Assembly: GCA_965207385.1 (NCBI GenBank)
Contig: CBDBLZ010000018.1
Location: forward strand, 162,370 to 226,369
Direction: 5' to 3'
Source of the DNA: CAZXEU01 sp965207385
Lineage (GTDB): Bacteria > Bacteroidota > Rhodothermia > Rhodothermales > Bin80
DNA: 64,000 nt
Shown here: positions 55,102-63,318 of the stretch, piece after piece
How positions within the stretch are numbered: position 1 is the first letter of the stretch
How the letters are laid out: each line of letters begins with the position of its first letter
Notes under the pieces: generated by a model
The model's input: only the letters and a program-made list of their open reading frames with translations
The model's database searches: none
Told to the model about the DNA's origin: nothing
Position numbers and translations under genes: made by a program

Positions 55102-56343
55102 GTGGCGCGTGAAACGATGAGCAAGGGGACACTCAGCGTATCGCCAGGCAAGCCGGCCCAAATCTTGATGGTGCTTGATCAGCCGTTTCCACCAGATCCG
55201 CGCGTATTGAACGAAGCAACTACCCTGGTCGAAGCAGGATTTGGTGTCAAGGTACTTTCCATTGGACCAGACAGTCGCCCTGTCAGCGAGAATTACCGTG
55301 GCATCGAGATAATCAGGTTTCGGCTACCAAAGGAGCTGCGCAACAAGATGCGTGGGCTTGCCGGCTCTTTGCCGATACTTGCTTGGTTCCTGGGCTGGCT
55401 GATTCCGCGGGTCCATCGACGGTACGGATTCGACGTGGTGCACTTGCACGATCTATACCTTCTGGGTGGCGGACTTGCTGCCGCCCGACGCCTGAAAGTG
55501 CCGGTAGTTGCGGATTTGCACGAGAACTGGGTCCAGGTACTTTCGCAATATGCCTGGAGCACGCGGTTTCCCGGTAGGCTCTTTGTCAACATCCCAAGGT
55601 GGCGAAAGCTTGAGAAGCGTTGGCTGGATGCTGCGGATCAGGTAATTGTAGTGATCAAGGAGGCAGAAGAACGGTTAGCCAAGCTAGGCATCGAATTATC
55701 GAAGTTGACGGTTGTGCCCAATACCATAAAGATAGGAGAGTTCGCCAGATGCGAGATTGAGAAGAATATTGTAGAGGCAATCAGGTCGGATTTTACTATC
55801 ACGTATACTGGAGGCATTGATTTGCACAGGGGACTGGATACTCTTATCCGTGCGATGCCGGCCGTACTGGCTGAGGGAGCCGCCCAGCTGGTAATTGTCG
55901 GTGACGGGCGCATCAGGCCTGAATTGGAAGACCTGGCGCGCGAGTTAGGAGTTGCAGAATACGTGTTGTTTGCCGGATGGCAGCCGCAGCCTCGCATCAA
56001 GAGTTACATTGCAGGCAGCCACGTTTGCATGGTGCCGCATTTGAAGAGCGGGCAGACGGATGCTACAATACCGCACAAGCTGTTTCACTACATGTATATG
56101 GAACGACCTGTAGTGGTCACTAGCTGCAAGCCCTTGGAGCGCATTGTCCGGGAGACCTCCTGTGGGCTGGTCTGCGAATCCGGTAATCCGGACAGCATGG
56201 GGCAGTCCTTGAAGTGCCTCCGCGAGGACGCTGAAGCGAGACGCCGTATGGGAGAAAATGGCCACCGCGCCGTGGTGGATCGTTACAATTGGGATGCCAC
56301 AGTCAGGCCCATGGTCCAGATGTACAAGGAGCTTGTCCGTTGA
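55102..56343 (+). CDS. Glycosyltransferase family 4-like protein
   Basis: The 413-residue product (GTG at 55102, or ATG at 55117) is a GT-B glycosyltransferase: ILMVLDQPFPPDPRVLNEAT, VVHLHDLYLLGGGLAAARRL and the donor domain with FTITYTGGIDLHRGLDTLIR, LVIVGDGRIRPELEDLAREL and IPHKLFHYMYMERPVVVTSC. This pattern is GT4-like, with the E-x7-E-type region near the end. It is directly downstream of wecB and probably adds a sugar made with it, possibly ManNAc-derived, to a surface polymer. Confidence 0.85.
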   Translation: MARETMSKGTLSVSPGKPAQILMVLDQPFPPDPRVLNEATTLVEAGFGVKVLSIGPDSRPVSENYRGIEIIRFRLPKELRNKMRGLAGSLPILAWFLGWLIPRVHRRYGFDVVHLHDLYLLGGGLAAARRLKVPVVADLHENWVQVLSQYAWSTRFPGRLFVNIPRWRKLEKRWLDAADQVIVVIKEAEERLAKLGIELSKLTVVPNTIKIGEFARCEIEKNIVEAIRSDFTITYTGGIDLHRGLDTLIRAMPAVLAEGAAQLVIVGDGRIRPELEDLARELGVAEYVLFAGWQPQPRIKSYIAGSHVCMVPHLKSGQTDATIPHKLFHYMYMERPVVVTSCKPLERIVRETSCGLVCESGNPDSMGQSLKCLREDAEARRRMGENGHRAVVDRYNWDATVRPMVQMYKELVR

Positions 56344-56465
56344 CTATCGCTGGGACCCCATCTATCTTCGCAGCATACCATGGGGGTTGATTCGCCCTGG
56401 CGGCGGATGTAGGTGCTCGAGAATCGGCATGTGCCCACGCGCCTGACGGGGATCTCAAGGATGAC

Positions 56466-56618
56466 ATGGATTATGTTGCTCGAATGCGGCGTGGGGACTG
56501 GGGCCGCATTGTGCCTGCAAATCCACTGTGGCTGCTCCGAAAATTGCAAGTGGTGTCAAGGCTGCGGGCATCTGGTATGGTTCACCCCGCAACAAGGTTG
56601 GCGCTGATGCTGTCATGA
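56466..56618 (+). CDS. Short unrecognised protein, possibly the end of a broken gene
   Basis: A 50-residue frame (MDYVARMRRGDWGRIVPANP, later RKLQVVSRLRASGMVHP) ends in a TGA that shares ATGA (56615-56618) with the YbbR-like start. The same frame stays open upstream to about 56386 and reads like protein (LAADVGARESACAHAPDGDL). A nearby second frame, VDYRWDPIYLRSIPWGLIRP at about 56340-56400, also looks coding. The simplest reading is a small or frameshifted gene between the glycosyltransferase and YbbR. I do not recognise the family. Confidence 0.45.
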   Translation: MDYVARMRRGDWGRIVPANPLWLLRKLQVVSRLRASGMVHPATRLALMLS

Positions 56619-57610
56619 GCAAGATGCGGTTTTCGTTTGCAGGCGTGCAGTCCGCGTTGCGCCGCCTCGTCGGGGCTGAGCTGGAGGACCGGGCAGGGGG
56701 CGGCAGCCGACGCCCCGGCCTGGTCGTTTCGGTCTGCGTGTCGGTGGCCTTGGTGATGTGGATCACGCTCAGCCTGGATGAAACATACACGGTGCTGGTC
56801 GAGCTGGACACGCGCGTGGTAAACCTTCCGCCTGACTCGGCCCTGACTGCGGCGCCGCCGAAGAGTGTCCAGGCCCGTGTCCGGGGTACGGGTACCGCGC
56901 TTTTCAGCTTGAAGTATGACAAGCCGCTGGTAGACATCGATGCCTCGCAGGATGCTGTCATGTTGGCCTCGGTAGCCAATTTGCCTCAGGACGTAACCGT
57001 TGAAGATTTCTTCCCGGAGCGCATCCAGTTGAGCATTGAGCAGCGGGCCCGGAGGCGCATTCCCGTTGAGGTGCGCGCCGTCCTCGAACCCCAGGAGACG
57101 TTTCATTTCTTTACGGAACCCGAAGTGGTGCCGGATTCCGTGGATGTGGAAGGCGCTCTATCCGTAGTCTCCGAGCTGTATGCCTGGCCGTCCGTTTCGG
57201 GCATTCACACGGGACTCAGGGATTCAGTGAATATCCACCTGCCTCTATCCGATAGCCTGTCCGACCTGGTTCAGGTTGACCCTACGCACGTAGTGCTTCA
57301 TTCCAATGCGCACCGATTTACGGAAGCGGCCCGCATTCTGCCCGTCATTGTAACGGATCTGCCCACCACGCAGCCTCCCGTGGAACTGGATCCTGGCAGC
57401 GTCGAGGTCACCTATCGCGTCGCCTTGTCCCAGTTCGATGCCGCGCTGGGCGCCGAGGACTTTTACGCAACCGTGCCGTACGACGACATACGCAGCGACA
57501 CGACGGGCCGCGTTACTCCAAGGATCCATCTGCCGACCGAATTGTTAGTACGCCCCGTCGAAACCTATCCGAGGACACTGGCCTACTTCATCTTTCTCGG
57601 TTCGGAGTAA
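56615..57610 (+). CDS. YbbR-like domain protein
   Basis: The 331-residue product has one N-terminal membrane helix (LVVSVCVSVALVMWITLSLD, about residues 36-55) and then an exported part made of YbbR-like beta domains (ARRRIPVEVRAVLEPQETFH, ARILPVIVTDLPTTQPPVEL). YbbR domains are ligand-binding modules of unclear ligand; Firmicute CdaR with this domain regulates a diadenylate cyclase. No cyclase gene is visible beside it. The start overlaps the short frame upstream (ATGA). Confidence 0.75.
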   Translation: MSKMRFSFAGVQSALRRLVGAELEDRAGGGSRRPGLVVSVCVSVALVMWITLSLDETYTVLVELDTRVVNLPPDSALTAAPPKSVQARVRGTGTALFSLKYDKPLVDIDASQDAVMLASVANLPQDVTVEDFFPERIQLSIEQRARRRIPVEVRAVLEPQETFHFFTEPEVVPDSVDVEGALSVVSELYAWPSVSGIHTGLRDSVNIHLPLSDSLSDLVQVDPTHVVLHSNAHRFTEAARILPVIVTDLPTTQPPVELDPGSVEVTYRVALSQFDAALGAEDFYATVPYDDIRSDTTGRVTPRIHLPTELLVRPVETYPRTLAYFIFLGSE

Positions 57611-57668
57611 AGGAGTTGAGCGGGGGCCATATCCCGAATGGGAGACAGCGTATCCGCCAGACAGTGTC

Positions 57669-58295
57669 ATGCCCCTTTTTCTCCGAACGGAAGCTACATT
57701 TGTAGACACTCCCCGGGGAATTTTTACGGATTCGGGCATCTGGTTCAGAACGCGGGAGGCGTGGGTGCGTGACTACGCGGGTGCCGTTGTAGATCGCCAG
57801 TCTCTCGGTCGCCTTCTGGCCGACGCTGAAGTGTGGCTCCGGTCTCCCCAGACCCTGGCCCTCTGGCTACTACCGGCACTGCTGTTTCTGATCCCGTCCC
57901 TGCAGGCATTTCTGGCGGCGGTAGTGGCCTTTGTGGCCTGGCATTGTCTTGGCCCGGCCCTGGTAAGCCGCATGTTGGTGCCTCTGTTTCGGCTGTTGGA
58001 TAGCGTGATGCTGCAGGCAGCCTACTACGTGTGGACGATGAGCATCTTTGCCATTCGGTCGGAATTTGCAGCGCTCGCCATAGGCCTTGTTAGCTTTGTA
58101 CTATTGCGCTGGGACCTGCTCCGGCTGGGCGTTCAGCCCGTAGTCCGACCCATACGTGCTTCGCTGTACCGCATGCCTGTGCCGGACTATGTGCTGCGAG
58201 CGCTTATTGTACGTGCGGCACTGCACTTTGGCGTACAGCTTCAGGGCTTCGCTGAAATTGAAGACCGAATTATTCAGACTCTGAAACGCAAGTAA
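57669..58295 (+). CDS. Unrecognised multi-pass membrane protein
   Basis: The 208-residue product has a soluble N-terminal part (about 65 residues), then three or four hydrophobic segments (LALWLLPALLFLIPSLQAFL, ALAIGLVSFVLLRWDL) and a C-terminal amphipathic tail. I recognise no family. It stands between the YbbR gene (58 bases) and menF (42 bases), reading in the same direction, so it may be co-transcribed with either. Confidence 0.6.
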   Translation: MPLFLRTEATFVDTPRGIFTDSGIWFRTREAWVRDYAGAVVDRQSLGRLLADAEVWLRSPQTLALWLLPALLFLIPSLQAFLAAVVAFVAWHCLGPALVSRMLVPLFRLLDSVMLQAAYYVWTMSIFAIRSEFAALAIGLVSFVLLRWDLLRLGVQPVVRPIRASLYRMPVPDYVLRALIVRAALHFGVQLQGFAEIEDRIIQTLKRK

Positions 58296-58337
58296 CCGTA
58301 CGGAGAGCATTACCGCAGTCTTCTCCACTCCTGAATC

Positions 58338-59753
58338 ATGGCGGCAGGCCCGCGAATATCCACTGCGATGCAGACGAACGCGCGCACTAGCATGCGTGCG
58401 CTCCTGGCTCGCGTGCGCGCCTTTGCTGCAGACTGGAAAGGGGAGCAAAGTCGCCGGATACGCATCAGCGTGGACCAGGAGCCGCCGAATGTCTTCAATT
58501 GGCTTCGCCCACACGCGGGCCGCACGCGCATATACTGGTCCAGCCGGGACGAACGGGAAACTGTTGCGGCCATTGGCGTAGCCGATCGCCACATGGCTGC
58601 CTCCAGTGCATCTGGCCTGCGTGCAGCTCTCACTCCGGTACTTGACACGTGCGCTCCCGGAGTGCGTCTCTATGGCGGAATGCGTTTTGACAGGGCCGAA
58701 GCGCGTGATGCTCGCTGGAAGCCCTTCGGAGCCTTCCAGTTTGTCTTGCCGCGCTTCGAAGTTCGCTGTACCCCCGAGGGATCAAGCATTGCGTGCAATC
58801 TTGTCATGCCGCGCGACCTCTCTTTTGCCGAGTGTGCGGTGGATGAGCTGGAGAACGTGTGTAACGGGGAGACTGCCTACACGAGAGGCATTCCCAGACC
58901 TTTCTCCCGCTATGACGATCCGGACGAGGGAAGGTGGAACGAGTCTATCCTGTGGGCTCTGGATGCATTCTCGCGCACCGCGCTTGACAAGGTGGTCTTT
59001 GCGCGCAAGGCGGTGTACGAGTTCATGGACGCACTGGAGCCTGTTTCCGTGCTTGAGAGCCTGACGTCAGGCACCATGGACAGCTTCCATTACTGTTTTC
59101 AGCCTGCGGGCGGCGCGGCGTTTGTCGGGGCCTCGCCCGAGCGGCTATTCAAACTGGACGGCGCGGTGCTGGAGAGCGAGGCGGTCGCTGGCACGCGGCC
59201 GCGTGGCGAGCCGGGCGAAGAAGATGAGCGGCAGGCCGAAGCGCTGCAAAACAGCAGGAAGGACAGGCTCGAACACGACTACGTCCGGGTGAGCATTCGC
59301 GAGCAGCTTGAGCCGATTTCGTCCGGATTCCAAATGGAACGGCAGCCCGCTTTAATGAAGCTAGCATCTACGCTGCACCTGCAGTCACGCGCACGGGCTA
59401 TCCTCCAGCCAGGCAGAACAAGCCTTGACGCCTTGGAGGCGCTGCATCCCACGCCGGCGGTCGGCGGCTATCCGGTGCAGGCTGCAATGGAGGCTATCCG
59501 TGAGCGCGAACCCTTCGACAGAGGCTGGTATGCAGGCCCCGTCGGCTGGATCAGCAGAGACGCGTCCGAATTCGCGGTGGCAATCAGGTCGGGACTGGTG
59601 TGCCGCAATTCGCTCGCACTGTATTCCGGTGCCGGCATTGTTTACGGCTCCACGCCCTATGCCGAATGGCGGGAGATTGAGCACAAGATCGGCACTTTCA
59701 TGCGTGTAATCGGGCTCGGGAAAAGGCGCGGAGTTCCCGTTTCCCGACCATGA
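58338..59753 (+). CDS. menF: Isochorismate synthase
   Basis: MenF converts chorismate to isochorismate, the entry to menaquinone. The 471-residue product has the chorismate-binding core: AFVGASPERLFKLDGAVLES near residue 270, EAVAGTRPRG, RKDRLEHDYVRVSIREQLEP near 310, and LHPTPAVGGYP, then DRGWYAGPVGWI and YSGAGIVYGSTPYAEWREIE near the end. The first 60 residues are less conserved, so a later ATG is possible. menD overlaps its stop by 4 bp (ATGA). Confidence 0.93.
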   Translation: MAAGPRISTAMQTNARTSMRALLARVRAFAADWKGEQSRRIRISVDQEPPNVFNWLRPHAGRTRIYWSSRDERETVAAIGVADRHMAASSASGLRAALTPVLDTCAPGVRLYGGMRFDRAEARDARWKPFGAFQFVLPRFEVRCTPEGSSIACNLVMPRDLSFAECAVDELENVCNGETAYTRGIPRPFSRYDDPDEGRWNESILWALDAFSRTALDKVVFARKAVYEFMDALEPVSVLESLTSGTMDSFHYCFQPAGGAAFVGASPERLFKLDGAVLESEAVAGTRPRGEPGEEDERQAEALQNSRKDRLEHDYVRVSIREQLEPISSGFQMERQPALMKLASTLHLQSRARAILQPGRTSLDALEALHPTPAVGGYPVQAAMEAIREREPFDRGWYAGPVGWISRDASEFAVAIRSGLVCRNSLALYSGAGIVYGSTPYAEWREIEHKIGTFMRVIGLGKRRGVPVSRP

Positions 59754-61477
59754 ACAATGGCGGCAGCCTCAATCGCCTGTGGGCCGAGCTCATGGTGGAG
59801 GAGCTGGTGCGGTGCGGCGTGGATGTGTTCTGCATTGCCCCGGGGCTGCGCAGTGCTCCGCTGGCCCTTGCAGCAGAAGGTCATGAGGGCGCACGCATTA
59901 TCGTGCACTATGATGAGCGGGGCGCGGCATTCTATGCGCTTGGCTATGCCAGGGCCACGGGCCGGCCCGCGGTATGGATCACCACATCGGGCACTGCACT
60001 GGGGCACGGTCTGCCGGCGGTCATCGAGGCGAGCACCGATCATGTGCCCATGCTGCTCCTGACGGCGGACCGCCCCCCGGAGCTTCGGGACACGGGAGCG
60101 AACCAGACCATTGACCAGGTCGGGGTTTTCGGACGATACGTGCGCTGGTTTGCGGATCTTCCTGCACCCTCGGGCGCTGTGGATCCCTCTTACGTGCTGA
60201 CGACCATGGACCAGGCCTATTGCCGAAGCTGCGGAACGCCCGAGGGACCTGTCCACGTCAACTGCATGTTCAGGGCACCGCTGGTAGGGCAGGCCGCCCG
60301 TGCGCCGGACTCGGCTGGATCGCTGGCAGCATGGAAACGGTCGGCCGCACCGTATACACAGTACGCTATGGCAAGGCCTGAGCTACCGCAGCTGGATGGC
60401 ATCACATCCCTCTTGAACGAAAGCCCGAAGGGCCTCATAGTGGCTGGCAGGCTCCGCTCGCGGGAGGATGCCCGGGCGGTGCTCCGGCTGTCAGTCCACC
60501 TGGGATGGCCCGTGCTTGCCGATCTTCTGTCTCACCTGCGCCTGGGCCACGAGGAATCTCCAACCCTGGTGGGCGGATTCGAGAGGCTTCTTTGCCGCAG
60601 GGATTTTGCAGATGCGCATGTGCCAGATATTGTGCTGCAACTGGGCAGAACGTGCATTTCGAAAGTACTGCGAGAGTACCTTCGCAGGCATCGGCCCGAA
60701 GCCTTCATTCTGGCGGACGGGGGACCGGAGCGCATTGATCCGGATCACCTGGTGACGCATCGCCTGCAGGGTGATGTCGCCCGGCTGTGCGAGGCGCTTC
60801 AGGAGGGGGCTGCACCGTCCTTCGGAGCAGATTGGCTTCAGTCCTGGAGAGAGGGCTACCTGGCAGAGGAGCGGTGGACGGAGTCGGTGCTGGAGGATAC
60901 GGCGGCTGTTTCCGAGCCCTACGTGGCAAGAGCGGTCTCGCGACTCGTGCCCGAATCGCACGCCCTGTTTGTCAGCAGCAGCATGCCGGTCAGGGACATG
61001 GACCTGTTTGCGGCGGCGGATGGCCCTTCTGTCCGGGTTGCCGCAAACCGAGGAGCCAGCGGCATTGACGGCACTATTGCGAGTGCCGCAGGTTTTTCTG
61101 CAGGCCTGTCGCATCCGGTTACGGTGGTTGCGGGCGATCTTGCGTTGCTGCATGATCTCAATTCTCTTGAGCTTGCCAGGAAAGCCGGTCTTGTGGTCGT
61201 TGTTCTTAACAACGACGGAGGCGGTATCTTTCACTTCATTCCCGGTGCCTTGGCCGAAGGGGGCTTCGAGACCGTTCTGGGCACTCCCCACGGGCTGGCA
61301 TTCCGGGACGCAGCACGGATGTTCGGACTCGAGTACATGTGTCCGGATACCCGACAGGAGTTTAGCGAGGCCTACGCCCGTGCATGCGAAAGCGGGGTCT
61401 CCACTCTGATTGAGGTGAAAACGGATCGCGAATCGAACCTTGAATTGCACGCGAGATTGGCGCGCGGCGCACCGTAG
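59750..61477 (+). CDS. menD: SEPHCHC synthase MenD
   Basis: MenD joins 2-oxoglutarate to isochorismate using thiamine diphosphate. The 575-residue product has an APGLRSAPLALAAEG-type start, IIVHYDERGAAFYALGYARA with the catalytic Glu region, TSGTALGHGLPAVIEAS and, in the ThDP domain, ANRGASGIDGTIASAAGFSA and NNDGGGIFHFIPGALAEGGF. The length is typical. It shares ATGA with menF and precedes menB by 44 bases. No menH lies between menD and menB, unlike in E. coli. Confidence 0.95.
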   Translation: MNNGGSLNRLWAELMVEELVRCGVDVFCIAPGLRSAPLALAAEGHEGARIIVHYDERGAAFYALGYARATGRPAVWITTSGTALGHGLPAVIEASTDHVPMLLLTADRPPELRDTGANQTIDQVGVFGRYVRWFADLPAPSGAVDPSYVLTTMDQAYCRSCGTPEGPVHVNCMFRAPLVGQAARAPDSAGSLAAWKRSAAPYTQYAMARPELPQLDGITSLLNESPKGLIVAGRLRSREDARAVLRLSVHLGWPVLADLLSHLRLGHEESPTLVGGFERLLCRRDFADAHVPDIVLQLGRTCISKVLREYLRRHRPEAFILADGGPERIDPDHLVTHRLQGDVARLCEALQEGAAPSFGADWLQSWREGYLAEERWTESVLEDTAAVSEPYVARAVSRLVPESHALFVSSSMPVRDMDLFAAADGPSVRVAANRGASGIDGTIASAAGFSAGLSHPVTVVAGDLALLHDLNSLELARKAGLVVVVLNNDGGGIFHFIPGALAEGGFETVLGTPHGLAFRDAARMFGLEYMCPDTRQEFSEAYARACESGVSTLIEVKTDRESNLELHARLARGAP

Positions 61478-61521
61478 GACTCACTGGAGAGGCAAACAAG
61501 AACAAGCAACGAATATCCGGA

Positions 61522-62409
61522 ATGGCATCAGGAAAGCGACACCACTTTACACACAGGCCCGTAGTCGAAGGGCCTGTGGAATGGCAGCAAGCCGGCACCT
61601 ACACGGACATCACCTTTCATGTCGGTGTCGAGGGCACTGACACAGAGGGCATCGCAAAGATCACCATCAACAGGCCCGAGGTGCGTAACGCGTTTCGACC
61701 CCTGACCGTGGCCGAAATGCAGGACGCGCTCGGCAAGAGCCGTGACGATCCGCGTGTCGGCGTCATCATACTGACCGGGGAGGGTCCGCACGCATTCTGC
61801 TCCGGAGGCGACCAGCGGATCCGTGGCGACCATGGCTATACCGAATCGGCAACGGGAGTCCAGCGCCTGAACGTGCTCGATTTTCAGCGCCAGATACGAA
61901 CCTGTCCCAAGCCCGTCATCGCCATGGTTGCGGGGTGGGCCGTGGGCGGGGGTCACGTATTGCATGTGATTTGCGATCTCACGATCGCTGCGGAAAACGC
62001 GCGCTTCATGCAGACCGGTCCCAAGGTCGGCTCGTTTGACGGAGGATACGGAGCCAGCTTCCTGGCGCGCAGCGTCGGCCAGAAAAAGGCGCGCGAGATC
62101 TGGTTCCTGTGCCGGCCCTATGATGCGCAGCAGGCGCTGGAGATGGGTCTGGTAAATGCCGTGGTTCCACTTGAGCGCCTGGAGCTGGAAACCGTACAGT
62201 GGTGCCGGGAGATTCTGCTCAATTCCAATATTGCCATCCGCATGCTGAAGGCCGGACTCAACGCGGACTGCGACGGGCAGGCCGGGCTGCAGGAGCTGGC
62301 AGGACATGCCACCATGCTCTTCTACATGACGGAAGAGGGGCAGGAAGGCAAGCGGGCCTACCTGGACCGGAGGCCGCCGGAGTTCGACAAGGACGGCTAC
62401 AAGCCGTGA
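61522..62409 (+). CDS. menB: 1,4-dihydroxy-2-naphthoyl-CoA synthase
   Basis: MenB closes the second ring of the naphthoquinone from o-succinylbenzoyl-CoA. The 295-residue product is a crotonase: ILTGEGPHAFCSGGDQRIRG near residue 85, MVAGWAVGGGHVLHVICDLT near 133, and PKVGSFDGGYGASFLARSVG near 170. The MenB-specific end EFDKDGYKP is present. menA shares the GTGA stop-start. Confidence 0.95.
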   Translation: MASGKRHHFTHRPVVEGPVEWQQAGTYTDITFHVGVEGTDTEGIAKITINRPEVRNAFRPLTVAEMQDALGKSRDDPRVGVIILTGEGPHAFCSGGDQRIRGDHGYTESATGVQRLNVLDFQRQIRTCPKPVIAMVAGWAVGGGHVLHVICDLTIAAENARFMQTGPKVGSFDGGYGASFLARSVGQKKAREIWFLCRPYDAQQALEMGLVNAVVPLERLELETVQWCREILLNSNIAIRMLKAGLNADCDGQAGLQELAGHATMLFYMTEEGQEGKRAYLDRRPPEFDKDGYKP

Positions 62410-63314
62410 CACACCTGGAAAGCGGCTCATCGCGGCCTGGATCCCCGGCCGTGTGGCTGGGAGCGATCCGGCCGAAGACCCTCACCGTGGCCGTGTCGCC
62501 GGTCCTGGTGGGATGTGCGATGGCCTACGAAGCTGGCGCCTGGCACTTGGCGGCTGCGGCTTGTGCACTGATCTCCGCATTGCTCATTCAGGTGGGGACA
62601 AATCTCTGGAACGATTACAGGGACGTGGCAAGCGGTGCCGACACGAAGGACAGAAAGGGGCCCCGCCGTGCAGCACAGGCCGGGCTTGTTTCACCCGGAG
62701 CGCTAAAGGCAGCGGCCTATGCCACCTTTGCGGCCGCGTTTGTGTTTGGGCTGTATCTGGTCATACGTGCTGGCTGGCCCATCCTCGTGGTCGGGCTTCT
62801 GGCCATCGCATCGGGAGTGCTGTACAGCTCTGGCCGGTTCTCGCTTGCGCGCACGGGTCTGGCGGACCTATTCGTCCTGGTATTCTTCGGGCCCGTGGCC
62901 GTGGGGGGGACGTACTACGTGCAAGCCCTGACCCTCGAGCCGCTTGTTCTGCTCGTCGGGATGGCCCCGGGATTCCTGGCCGTTGCCATCCTCATGGTAA
63001 ACAATATCCGCGACGTCGCAGAAGATCGAAAGGCAGGGAAGCAGACCCTGGTGGTTCGTTTTGGCAAGGGATTCGGCATTGGAGCCTGGGCCGTTTGCGT
63101 TGTGGCTGCCGCCCTTATCCCGCTGGATATCGTTCTATTCTCCAATTCGCATACGTGGGCCGGACTGCCGGTCGTGATCGTGCTTCCGGCGCTTGCCATA
63201 TTTCATCGCCTCTACAGCGCCACCGACCCGGTCGCGCTGAACCCGCTGCTGGGTGCGACCAGCTTGCTGCTTATCATACACAGTGCGCTCTTCAGTATCG
63301 GATGGATCGTCTGA
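62406..63314 (+). CDS. menA: 1,4-dihydroxy-2-naphthoate polyprenyltransferase
   Basis: MenA attaches the polyprenyl tail to DHNA in the inner membrane. The 302-residue product has about nine helices and the two UbiA-type Asp motifs: NLWNDYRDVASGADTKDR near residue 65 and NNIRDVAEDRKAGKQTLVV near 200. The start is the GTG that overlaps the menB stop (GTGA); the frame is open further upstream. menC begins 4 bases after the stop. Confidence 0.93.
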   Translation: MTHLESGSSRPGSPAVWLGAIRPKTLTVAVSPVLVGCAMAYEAGAWHLAAAACALISALLIQVGTNLWNDYRDVASGADTKDRKGPRRAAQAGLVSPGALKAAAYATFAAAFVFGLYLVIRAGWPILVVGLLAIASGVLYSSGRFSLARTGLADLFVLVFFGPVAVGGTYYVQALTLEPLVLLVGMAPGFLAVAILMVNNIRDVAEDRKAGKQTLVVRFGKGFGIGAWAVCVVAAALIPLDIVLFSNSHTWAGLPVVIVLPALAIFHRLYSATDPVALNPLLGATSLLLIIHSALFSIGWIV

Positions 63315-63318
63315 CGCA

